In this document: piece by piece, positions 26,096-33,339 of the stretch | How the letters are laid out: each line of letters starts with the position of its first letter | Numbering within the stretch: position 1 is the stretch's first letter | The notes under the pieces: model-generated | What the model was told of the DNA's origin: nothing | The model's input: only the letters and a program-made list of their open reading frames with translations | Databases searched by the model: none | Made by a program: the position numbers and the translations under genes | NCBI GenBank assembly: GCA_947631495.1 | Contig: CANRLO010000004.1 | Coordinates: 1-50,116 of the forward strand | Source: an uncultured Clostridia bacterium | GTDB lineage: Bacteria; Bacillota; Clostridia; TANB77; CAG-508 | Length of the DNA: 50,116 nt | Reading direction: 5' to 3'

Positions 26096-27778
26096 ATGTT
26101 AAAAAAATTTTTTATTACTTTAATTACAATTATATTAATAGTTGTAATGTATGGTAGCGTAAATGCTATAGAATTAAAAACGGAATTAGATGTAATACAA
26201 AAGGCAAGTGAAACAAAATACTTAGAAAATAATCAAGGCTATATTTCAAAAACAATAGTAGATTCTAATCCTAGCACAGGCGAAGTAACAGTTGAACTGA
26301 AAATATCTAATACTAAGAAAGAAACAGAAACAAATGCAGATACAGAAGTGTTTATAGTAGTAGATAATTCACCATCTATGGATTATATAACAACATCTAA
26401 AGAAAGTAGAAAAAAAATAGTATTAGATAGTGCATCAAAATTGGTAGAATCAATATTTGATACTTCAAAAAGTGTAAAAATAGGACTTATAGATTTTCAT
26501 GGTTATGGCTTTTTTTCTGGTTCAGCTAGTATACGTAATGCAAATGTTAGACAAAAATTAACAGATAAAAAAGATGAAGTATTAACTGCAATAAATAAAC
26601 AATTAAATAGTGGTACAGAATCAGGTACTAATATACAAGCTGGATTAAAAACAGCAGAAAATAATTTTTCTACTAATGCAGGTAATAAAGTTATAATTTT
26701 ATTAACAGATGGAGTACCAAATTCAGATATTAATGGTGCACAGTCTGGTAATAATGTAACTACTGATGCAGCAAAAGCTATACAAGAAACAACAAAGCAG
26801 GAATTGTTAAATTTGAAATCAAAGGGAATATACACAATTGCAATGCTTACTGGAATGGATGAAACTGATACAGATACTGATGGAAATGACATATATTCTA
26901 ATGAAGGTGAAACTTTACCAGAATTGTTGGAGGCAGCGCAAAATGTATTCGGAACGCAAGAAAATCCAACTTCTGATAAATATTATTTTGCAAAAAGTGC
27001 AGATATAAACAGTATTATTACTAATGATATTCTTAAAGATGTAGTAAATAAAGTAAGCAATCCGATAAATGAAGTTAAAATAGTAGATTATTTTCCAGAA
27101 GATATAACAGAAAATTTTGAATTTTCTTATGTTGGAGAACCAAATATTGGAACAACATCTGATACTATTGATACAGAAAATAAAACTATTACTTGGAATA
27201 TAGATACATTAAAGGGAGATGAAGTTGCTACCTTAAAATATAAATTAAAAATAAAAGATATGCAAAATTCTGAATTATTAAACAAAACTATCTCAACTAA
27301 TGAAAAAGTAGTATTAACATATAAAGATGTAAATAATAAAGATTATACACTTGAATTAACAAGTAGTCCAAAAATTCAATTATCAGAAGTGAAAGAAGAA
27401 TTAACTGCTACAGTAAGTTATAATCCTAGTACTAATACTACAGAAAGTGTAGTAGCAACTATAAAAACAAATAAAAAAGTTAATGAAGTTGATGGTTGGA
27501 CATTGTCTGATGATGGTAAAACACTTACAAAAACATATTCTACTAATACAACAGAAACAATACATTTAGTTGATTTAGATGGAATGACAAAAGACGTACA
27601 AATAAAAATTACTAATATAATATCAAAACAAAATAGTGAGAAAGATTCTACTACTGCTAGTGGAACAATACCACAAACAGGAGTAAATATGATTATTATA
27701 ATAGCAAGCATTGTTACAATGTTATTATTTGTTATAATTTTTTATAAAAAATATGATAATTATAAAGATATAAAATAA
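26096..27778 (+). CDS. VWA-domain surface protein with sortase sorting signal
   Basis: A 560-residue exported protein. Signal peptide at ~1-24 (cleaved near VNA). A von Willebrand A domain begins about residue 84, with MIDAS DNSPS (90-94), a threonine in SGTNIQAG and LLTDGVPNSD, so the metal site looks intact. Then comes a beta-rich region resembling pilin backbone domains, and an Ig-like domain (~430-515) shared with the protein at 33340. The C-terminus has IPQTG, a hydrophobic span and a lysine-containing tail: a cell-wall sorting signal. Such proteins act as adhesins or pilus tips. A sortase gene lies 3.3 kb downstream. AAGGGGG precedes the ATG. Confidence 0.85.
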   Translation: MLKKFFITLITIILIVVMYGSVNAIELKTELDVIQKASETKYLENNQGYISKTIVDSNPSTGEVTVELKISNTKKETETNADTEVFIVVDNSPSMDYITTSKESRKKIVLDSASKLVESIFDTSKSVKIGLIDFHGYGFFSGSASIRNANVRQKLTDKKDEVLTAINKQLNSGTESGTNIQAGLKTAENNFSTNAGNKVIILLTDGVPNSDINGAQSGNNVTTDAAKAIQETTKQELLNLKSKGIYTIAMLTGMDETDTDTDGNDIYSNEGETLPELLEAAQNVFGTQENPTSDKYYFAKSADINSIITNDILKDVVNKVSNPINEVKIVDYFPEDITENFEFSYVGEPNIGTTSDTIDTENKTITWNIDTLKGDEVATLKYKLKIKDMQNSELLNKTISTNEKVVLTYKDVNNKDYTLELTSSPKIQLSEVKEELTATVSYNPSTNTTESVVATIKTNKKVNEVDGWTLSDDGKTLTKTYSTNTTETIHLVDLDGMTKDVQIKITNIISKQNSEKDSTTASGTIPQTGVNMIIIIASIVTMLLFVIIFYKKYDNYKDIK

Positions 27779-27840
27779 ATTAACACTACTAAAATTATAC
27801 TATTTAGGGCTTAAAATATAGAAATGGAGATGTATTCTAA

Positions 27841-28605
27841 ATGGAGAAATTATTAAAATCTAATATAAAAAAAATACTAATAGCTTTAATTATAATTGCG
27901 ATAATAATAATTGTAATTGTTGTTGTAAATAATTTTACTAATTCATATGATGATTCTAAAAATTATAATATTATAATTAAAGAAACTAAAGGAATAGAAA
28001 TAAAAACATATATTTCTAGTGAAAAAAGTCAATTAATCGTAAGTGCAATTAATAAAAGTGGTAAAAGGATTGGTTCTGGGCATATAAAAGTTAATTATTA
28101 TAATGAAAATGGTAATAAAATTATGGTATACTCTACTGATGATCAAAGATATAATATGTTTGAAAATGGGAGTCAAATAGTATTAGCATTTGAACTTCCA
28201 GCAGAAAATAGTATTAATTATTATATTCCTGCTAAAACAGAGGTTGAAATAACTATTGATGAAGAATATAAAGAGCAATATTCAACTATAATATCTAAAT
28301 ATACTGAAAATTTTACATACTCATATTCATCTAATGCTAATAATAGCATAACATTAAGCCTAAAAAATAATGGTAGTAATGAGGAATTTGCTCCACGATT
28401 TATATCAGTAGTATTCTATAAAAATAATAAGCCAGTATATTCAAAACAAGTTAACTTTTATTTGCAACTTGTACAACCTGGTAAAACAAAAACTGAAGAA
28501 ATAGAAGTACCTAATGATTGTAGTAAGTCTGAAGAAACAGGTAGTGATGTTCCAATAGATTATGATTCGATTAAAATATATAGAGTACTTGATGGCATCA
28601 ATTAA
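27841..28605 (+). CDS. Membrane-anchored extracytoplasmic protein, unknown
   Basis: A 254-residue protein with one very hydrophobic N-terminal helix (IALIIIAIIIIVIVVV, ~14-30) and a beta-rich extracytoplasmic part, apparently two similar halves of ~95 residues: each mixes ITLSLKNNGS/LIVSAINKSG strands with a YYNENG/FYKNNK turn. That is the look of two immunoglobulin-like modules. No known family is recognised. It lies between the VWA adhesin and the DUF2207-like gene, probably in the same accessory surface cluster. Confidence 0.7.
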   Translation: MEKLLKSNIKKILIALIIIAIIIIVIVVVNNFTNSYDDSKNYNIIIKETKGIEIKTYISSEKSQLIVSAINKSGKRIGSGHIKVNYYNENGNKIMVYSTDDQRYNMFENGSQIVLAFELPAENSINYYIPAKTEVEITIDEEYKEQYSTIISKYTENFTYSYSSNANNSITLSLKNNGSNEEFAPRFISVVFYKNNKPVYSKQVNFYLQLVQPGKTKTEEIEVPNDCSKSEETGSDVPIDYDSIKIYRVLDGIN

Positions 28606-28616
28606 TTCTTAATATA

Positions 28617-28679
28617 AAAGATACAAATCCTTATATTTATTATGGAGAATTACCTAATAATTTTGGTATTGGTGTTACT
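28617..28679. repeat. 63-base partial duplication of the downstream gene
   Basis: Matches 28974-29036 at 62 of 63 positions. It encodes the same DTNPYIYY-ELPNNFGIG segment but has no start codon and hits a stop right after, so it is a non-coding scar upstream of the intact gene. Confidence 0.9.
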
Positions 28680-28736
28680 GATTAAAATATTTTAGGTTTA
28701 GTTTGTATTTACACAAGCTAAGTAAGGAGTAATAAT

Positions 28737-29891
28737 GTGAGTAATGGAAACACTAAATATAAAAAAACATATAATTTAAAAGCTACAATATTTTCAATTA
28801 TATTTCTTGCAATCATTGTTGTAGTAACAGTTTATCTTCTTTTAAATGCTGATAATTTTTTACAAGTTATAGTATGTTTATTTTTGCTAGCATTTATATT
28901 TATAGGTTTAATAAGTATAATAATAGGCATTATAAAAGCTAAAATACAAATTGCAAAAGAAAATAAATATGTTAAAGATACAAATCCTTATATTTATTAT
29001 AGAGAATTACCTAATAATTTTGGTATTGGTGTTACTACTTTACTTATTGATTCAACTATAGAAAACTACAAAGATATAGTTGCGGTAATACTCGACTTAT
29101 GTGCAAGAAAATATATTAAGTTAATAAAACAAAATGATAAATATATTATTCAAATTTTAAAACCAGTTGATGATAATTTATTAAGTAATGAAAAATATAT
29201 ATTAACTTTAATAACAAATAAAAATATAAAAAATATAGATTATAAAGAATGGTATAAATATTGTATGCAAGATGGTATAAATTTAGGATTATACTATCAT
29301 AAAGAAATAAATATTGATAATGGATTCATAAATCCCCAAGAAATAGCAAAAAAGAAAATAAGACAACATGTATCAATAAGTGTTATAGTTGGTATTATAA
29401 TAGCTATTTTGTCTTTATTTGGTATGGATATGATTGAATTAATTAAATATGGATTATTTGAATTTATAACTACGATTATGTATAAATATATATCTACATT
29501 TATAATTACGTTTATACTTACATATGTTGTATTAATTGTTCCTTTTTATTTCATAATTTTATTTGCCGGAATAAAAAATATAATGAAAAAGGTAAAAAAT
29601 ACAAATTATAAAGATATAATAGAAAATAACTTACCAAAAACAGAAAAAGGAATCGAAGAATTACATAAATTATATTCTCTAAAAGCGTTTATAAATGATT
29701 TTGGAAATTTTGTTGACAAAAAAGCAGATGAAGTTGTTATATGGGATAGATATTTATCATATGCACAAGTATTTGGACTTACAAAAGAAATTATGAGTAG
29801 TGGATATAAAGAATTAGTAGAAAATGCATCATTCCAAATTGATAATATAGATAATATTAATTTAAATAATATTGAAGTAAATTCAAATTAA
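28737..29891 (+). CDS. DUF2207-like membrane protein
   Basis: A 384-residue protein starting at GTG (28737) with TAAGGAGT upstream; an overlapping ATG at 28735 is out of frame and immediately terminates. There are two spans near the N-terminus (~12-60) and two more at ~215-280. Between them, YYRELPNNFGIGVTTLLID and IVAVILDLCARKYIKL match the conserved cytoplasmic part of DUF2207 proteins, as does WDRYLSYAQVFGLTKEI near the end. It lacks the large extracytoplasmic DUF2207 N-domain, so it is a short form. The function of the family is unknown. A 63-base copy of its codons ~80-100 lies just upstream. Confidence 0.68.
   Translation: MSNGNTKYKKTYNLKATIFSIIFLAIIVVVTVYLLLNADNFLQVIVCLFLLAFIFIGLISIIIGIIKAKIQIAKENKYVKDTNPYIYYRELPNNFGIGVTTLLIDSTIENYKDIVAVILDLCARKYIKLIKQNDKYIIQILKPVDDNLLSNEKYILTLITNKNIKNIDYKEWYKYCMQDGINLGLYYHKEINIDNGFINPQEIAKKKIRQHVSISVIVGIIIAILSLFGMDMIELIKYGLFEFITTIMYKYISTFIITFILTYVVLIVPFYFIILFAGIKNIMKKVKNTNYKDIIENNLPKTEKGIEELHKLYSLKAFINDFGNFVDKKADEVVIWDRYLSYAQVFGLTKEIMSSGYKELVENASFQIDNIDNINLNNIEVNSN
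28974..29036. repeat. Source copy of the 63-base duplication
   Basis: In-frame copy within the DUF2207-like gene; the partner is 28617-28679, 357 bases upstream, with one A/G mismatch. Confidence 0.9.
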
Positions 29892-29934
29892 AAAAGAATC
29901 GCGAAATTCAATTTTGAAAATCGCGATTCTTTTT
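29891..29934 (+). terminator. Terminator after the DUF2207-like gene
   Basis: Perfect 14-bp arms AAAAAGAATCGCGA (29891-29904) and TCGCGATTCTTTTT (29921-29934). Confidence 0.93.
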
Positions 29935-29948
29935 GTAGACTATTATGT

Positions 29949-30151
29949 AATATCAAGCGTTTGCAAGCTTAAAGTCGAAAAATGAAAGAAAAAGACGATG
30001 AAAAGTTCTTTACATAATTGGAAATATATGGTAACATAAAACCGGATTTGAAATTGCAATTTTATTTCTAAATATTTATTTTCTATGTCAAGTTTATTAT
30101 TCTAGATTATAACTTCCATAGAATATAAAAAAATTTAAGTTCAAGTAAAGT
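29949..30151. repeat. ~203-base direct repeat flanking the toxin-antitoxin module, copy 1
   Basis: Aligns with 30882-31083 with about five substitutions and one single-base indel (~97% identity). It holds no ORF. Near its start is CAAGCGTTTG, which is a perfect palindrome (CAAGCGCTTG) in copy 2. It accounts for half of the 441-base gap 29892-30332; the other half is the antitoxin and its promoter. Confidence 0.95.
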
Positions 30152-30174
30152 ATAAAATCTTTATCGAAAAAAGA

Positions 30175-30204
30175 TTGACAAACAGCATAAAAATAACTTA
30201 TAAT
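30175..30204 (+). promoter_or_regulatory. Promoter of the type III antitoxin RNA
   Basis: TTGACA (30175-30180), 18-base spacer, TATAAT (30199-30204), with a predicted transcript start near 30211. Confidence 0.75.
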
Positions 30205-30210
30205 GAATAT

Positions 30211-30311
30211 AATAAAAATAGATAGCAATATCTATTTACAGTAAAAATCAGGTGAACCCTACCAATAAGTGGGAACTGTAAAATCAATGGTAAAGATTCG
30301 TCTTTACCATT
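30211..30311 (+). ncRNA. toxI: ToxI-like type III antitoxin RNA
   Basis: This stretch between a strong promoter and a terminator, just before a ToxN-family gene, has the layout of a type III antitoxin. A 36-base unit at 30250-30285 begins AGGTGAACCC, continues TACC...AAGTG and ends AAAATC; length and spacing parallel the 36-base ToxI repeat of Pectobacterium as I remember it (AGGTGA...TACC...AAGTG). Before it, ACAGTAAAAATC (30238-30249) looks like only the tail of a preceding repeat. Thus about 1.3 repeats exist, fewer than in known systems. The transcript would open with a 9-bp hairpin closed by a GCAA tetraloop (30216-30237). The repeat RNA is expected to bind and neutralise the toxin, which in turn processes it. 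Confidence 0.75.
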
Positions 30312-30318
30312 TTTTTTT
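30286..30318 (+). terminator. Terminator between antitoxin RNA and toxin gene
   Basis: Perfect 11-bp arms AATGGTAAAGA (30286-30296) and TCTTTACCATT (30301-30311) around a TTCG tetraloop, then a T run. In type III systems this leaky terminator keeps antitoxin in excess over toxin mRNA. Confidence 0.9.
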
Positions 30319-30332
30319 GCATAGGAGGGAAC

Positions 30333-30863
30333 ATGAAATTATATTCAGTATCTGATACTTATATAAGATATTTAAAAAATTTTGATGAAAAAGTATATGA
30401 TAATAAAGAAGAAAATAGAAAACAGACAAGAAAATATTTAGGTATAGTATTAAAAATAAATGATTTTAATTATTATATTCCAATGTCATCTCCTAAAAGA
30501 ACAGATTATCAAGAAGGAAAAATTAGAAAGTCTATTATTCCTATTGTTAGGATTACATCACAAGATGAAATAGATAATACTTTAAAATTAAAAGGAACTT
30601 TAAGAATTAGTAATATGATACCAGTACCCAAAAGTGAACTTATCTTATATGAACCAAAAAAAGAAAAAAATAAAAACTATAAAATACTTATAGAAAAAGA
30701 ATTAGACTTTATAAACAAAAATGAAAATATGATAAAAAAATATGCACAAATTATTTATAATCAAAAGATACATAATTTTAATGTGACATATATAAAAAAT
30801 GTTGTTGACTTTAAAAAGTTAGAACAAAAATGTCAAGAATATCATGCGAAACAATCAGAATAA
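30333..30863 (+). CDS. toxN: ToxN/AbiQ-family type III endoribonuclease toxin
   Basis: A 176-residue protein matching the ToxN/AbiQ/CptN fold family: the start MKLYSVSDTYIRYLKNFDEKV, then KYLGIVLKINDFNYYIPMSSPK and LRISNMIPVPKSELI, and a helical C-terminus are in the family order. ToxN enzymes cut RNA and are held inactive by their repeat RNA; many act in phage abortive infection. AGGAGGG precedes the ATG. The upstream RNA, promoter and terminator complete a type III module, and ~203-base direct repeats flank it on both sides. Confidence 0.88.
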   Translation: MKLYSVSDTYIRYLKNFDEKVYDNKEENRKQTRKYLGIVLKINDFNYYIPMSSPKRTDYQEGKIRKSIIPIVRITSQDEIDNTLKLKGTLRISNMIPVPKSELILYEPKKEKNKNYKILIEKELDFINKNENMIKKYAQIIYNQKIHNFNVTYIKNVVDFKKLEQKCQEYHAKQSE

Positions 30864-30881
30864 ATCTTATAAAAAGGTTGA

Positions 30882-31083
30882 AATATCAAGCGCTTGCAAG
30901 CTTAAAGTCGAAAAATGAAAAAAAAAGACGATGAAAAGTTCTTTACATAATTGGAAATATATGGTAACATAAAACCAGATTTGAAATTGCAATTTTATTT
31001 CTAAATATTTATTTTCTGTGTCAAGTTTATTATTCTAGATTACAACTTCCATAGAATATAAAAAAATTAAGTTCAAGTAAAGT
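30882..31083. repeat. ~202-base direct repeat flanking the toxin-antitoxin module, copy 2
   Basis: Partner of 29949-30151. It ends one base before the AGGAGGG ribosome site of the sortase gene, so it probably is the native upstream region of that gene, duplicated when the module arrived. Confidence 0.95.
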
Positions 31084-31103
31084 TAGGAGGGAAGCAAATA
31101 TGT

Positions 31104-31685
31104 ATGTCAAACTATAGCAAAAGAAAAGGGATAATTGTTTCACTTATCATCTCATTTATTATATTGGTATCTATCTCATTTATTCTAAAACAATTAGAAA
31201 AAAATTCAAAAAAGGAAATTAATTCTAGTTTTGTTCTTAAAACAAGTCAATCAATCCTAGAAAAAAATGAAAAAGAAAATATAAAAATAAACGAAACAAA
31301 CGATTTGTCATGGAAAATTTTGATTTCAAAAATCAATTTAGAGGCCCCTATTTTAGAAGGAACTAGTCAAGAAATTTTAAAACAGGCAGTAGGTCATTTT
31401 GAATCTACTAGTAAATGGAATGGAAATGTAGCCTTAGCTGCTCATAATAGAGGATATCAATGCAATTTTTTCCAAGAATTAAAAAGGCTCGAAATAGGTG
31501 ATACCATTGTGTATCAAACAGAGCAAGGAAGAAGAACTTATAATGTAACTTGGAAAGGATACATCAAAGAAACAGATTTTTCTTGTTTGAAAGAAACTAA
31601 AGAAAATAAGTTAACATTAATTACATGTGTAGAAAATGTGCCTGAATACAGACTTTGTGTTCAGGCACAACAAATCAAAATTTAG
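31104..31685 (+). CDS. Sortase (class D-like)
   Basis: A 193-residue membrane-anchored transpeptidase. N-terminal signal anchor ~9-27. Catalytic residues: His114 (LAAHNRG), Cys175 (LTLITC) and Arg183 (EYRLCVQ). It would join LPXTG-like substrates to the wall or to each other. Candidate substrates in the window are the IPQTG protein (26096) and, if functional, the LPRTG protein (39526). It heads an operon with the SipW peptidase and TasA-like proteins. The ATG is 12 bases from the ribosome site; an overlapping ATG at 31100 ends after five codons. Class assignment is approximate. Confidence 0.85.
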   Translation: MSNYSKRKGIIVSLIISFIILVSISFILKQLEKNSKKEINSSFVLKTSQSILEKNEKENIKINETNDLSWKILISKINLEAPILEGTSQEILKQAVGHFESTSKWNGNVALAAHNRGYQCNFFQELKRLEIGDTIVYQTEQGRRTYNVTWKGYIKETDFSCLKETKENKLTLITCVENVPEYRLCVQAQQIKI

Positions 31686-31702
31686 AAAGGAAATCAAAAA
31701 AT

Positions 31703-32287
31703 ATGAAAAAATCAAAGAAAAAAATTATTCTATTTATTTTATTTATTATAGCTCTTGTATTATTAGGCATTTTTCAAGGAGGAAGTTATTCAAAATACAT
31801 AACACAAGTAAATGGAAAAGGAGTAATAGAAGTTGCTAAGTGGGCATTTTTAGTAAATGGGCAAACTGCTAGTATTACGCCACTAAACTTGGCAAGCACA
31901 TATAAGCAAGAAACATTGGCACAAAATACAATTGCACCAGGAACAAGTGGCTCTTTTGATATTGAAATTAATGCAACCGGTTCTGAAGTAGGAATTAATT
32001 ATGATGTAAAGTTTACAAATGAAACAAGCAAGCCACAAAATTTACAATTTACATATGGAGAACATACAGTAAATAGTGTAAAAGAATTAGAACAATATTT
32101 AACAGGAACCATAGCAGCAAATGCACAAGAAAAAACAAAAACAATGACAATTACATGGAATTGGCCTTATGAAACACAAGGAAATATAGTAACAGAAGAT
32201 AAACAAGATACAGACGATGGAAAATTATTAGAACAATATTCTTTTGATATTGTAATAACTGGAACACAAGTAACTCCAACAGTATAA
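31703..32287 (+). CDS. TasA/camelysin-like exported protein 1
   Basis: A 194-residue protein with a long basic-hydrophobic signal (MKKSKKKIILFILFIIALVL), then GGSYSKYITQVNGKGVIEVAKWAF, a pattern of SipW-processed TasA/CalY proteins. The remainder is beta-rich (TIAPGTSGSFDIEINATG, GINYDVKFTNE), as in TasA-type fibre subunits. The next gene, one base after the stop, encodes the matching signal peptidase. I chose the ATG at 31703 because AGAAAGGA lies upstream; a longer frame from 31655 overlaps the sortase. Likely role: extracellular fibre or matrix protein; inference. Confidence 0.72.
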   Translation: MKKSKKKIILFILFIIALVLLGIFQGGSYSKYITQVNGKGVIEVAKWAFLVNGQTASITPLNLASTYKQETLAQNTIAPGTSGSFDIEINATGSEVGINYDVKFTNETSKPQNLQFTYGEHTVNSVKELEQYLTGTIAANAQEKTKTMTITWNWPYETQGNIVTEDKQDTDDGKLLEQYSFDIVITGTQVTPTV

Positions 32288-32288
32288 A

Positions 32289-32690
32289 ATGAAAAAATAT
32301 ATAATTGTATTTTTTGTAATAGGTATTTTCCTTTTCGTAATCTATAAAGAAAATGTCAAACTTTATGAAATACAATCAGGAAGTATGTTGCCTGTATTGC
32401 AAGTGGGTGAAATTATTTTATTAGTTAAAGAAAATAATTATGAAAAGGAAGATATCATTACATATCAAGTTGAAAATTCTTATTTTATAACGCATCGCAT
32501 TATTCAAACAACAGAGGAAGGTTATATCACTAAAGGGGATGCTAATAATACAGAAGATAAAGCAATAGTAAAACAAGAGCAAATTCAAGGAAAAGTTATT
32601 TTTCATTCAAAATTATTAGGAACTATATATCATTATCGTTACTATTTGTTGGTGATATGTGTATTTTTCATTATGATACAAAAAATATGA
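32289..32690 (+). CDS. sipW: SipW-type (ER-type) signal peptidase I
   Basis: A 133-residue membrane peptidase with spans at both ends. The serine motif is SGSMLPVLQVGE (nucleophile Ser32), the base is His69 in ITHRII instead of the usual bacterial lysine, and KGDANNTED (82-90) supplies the conserved Asp region. This Ser/His arrangement defines the SipW/archaeal/ER type, which processes TasA-like precursors. The ATG is one base past the preceding stop with no own ribosome site, so translation is coupled to its probable substrate. Confidence 0.88.
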   Translation: MKKYIIVFFVIGIFLFVIYKENVKLYEIQSGSMLPVLQVGEIILLVKENNYEKEDIITYQVENSYFITHRIIQTTEEGYITKGDANNTEDKAIVKQEQIQGKVIFHSKLLGTIYHYRYYLLVICVFFIMIQKI

Positions 32691-32748
32691 CACAAGTTAT
32701 TAAAGCACAAATAACAAATATATATTGTGGTAAAAGAAAGGAGAAAAA

Positions 32749-33303
32749 ATGCAATTCTCACAAAAACAAGACTTATTCATTCCAAAAAAAGATAAAAAAG
32801 AAATGCAACAAAAAGAAGAAAAAAAAGAAAGTAAAATTTTTTTTCTCTTATTATTGATCATTATTTTATTAGGAATTTTAATTGGAATAAGTTTTGCAAA
32901 ATATCAAAGTACAGTAGCTGGAAAAACTTTTGCAAGTATTGCAAAACCAATTTTAGAAATAAAAAAAGAGCAAAGTTTATTGCTTACAGCATTAGCCCCT
33001 AAAGCATCTTATGTATTTGAAGTTAGAAATTATCAGGAAGAAGAATTAAATCAAGTAGATATGGAATATTATATTGAAGTTATTTCTCATACAGACGAAG
33101 CTATTCAATTCTCCCTATATAGAGGAGATACTTTAATTCCTTTAAAAAACAATCAAACACAAACAATAAAATTAGGAAAAGACGAAAAAGAGACACATTC
33201 ATATCGTCTAGAAATTACTTACGATAAAACAAAAGGAAACTTAGGAAAAGATATAAATGAAAATGTAGAAGTAAAAATACATTCTATACAACATGCAAAA
33301 TGA
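32749..33303 (+). CDS. TasA/camelysin-like exported protein 2
   Basis: A 184-residue protein. A 28-residue charged N-terminus (K/E/Q) precedes the hydrophobic segment FFLLLLIIILLGILIGISFA, then AKYQSTVAGKTFASIAKP, matching the SKY...GKGVIEVAKW stretch of the first TasA-like protein. The remainder is beta-rich with a terminal EVKIHSIQHAK. It is preceded by AAAGGAG. It is probably another SipW substrate. The long cytoplasmic lead is unusual for a signal peptide; initiation at a later codon is possible, but none has a better ribosome site. Confidence 0.65.
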   Translation: MQFSQKQDLFIPKKDKKEMQQKEEKKESKIFFLLLLIIILLGILIGISFAKYQSTVAGKTFASIAKPILEIKKEQSLLLTALAPKASYVFEVRNYQEEELNQVDMEYYIEVISHTDEAIQFSLYRGDTLIPLKNNQTQTIKLGKDEKETHSYRLEITYDKTKGNLGKDINENVEVKIHSIQHAK

Positions 33304-33339
33304 TGAAAAAATTCAAAAATAGGTTAAAAGGAGAAAAAT

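Noticed and set aside
30216-30285. CRISPR array or attenuator instead of a type III antitoxin
   Set aside because: Only one repeat unit is present, with no spacers or cas genes; position between promoter and terminator before a ToxN-like gene fits an antitoxin better.
31100-31117. ATG at 31100 with better ribosome-site spacing than the sortase ATG
   Set aside because: It ends after five codons; the sortase frame starts at 31104. Possibly a minor regulator of initiation, but there is nothing else to support it.
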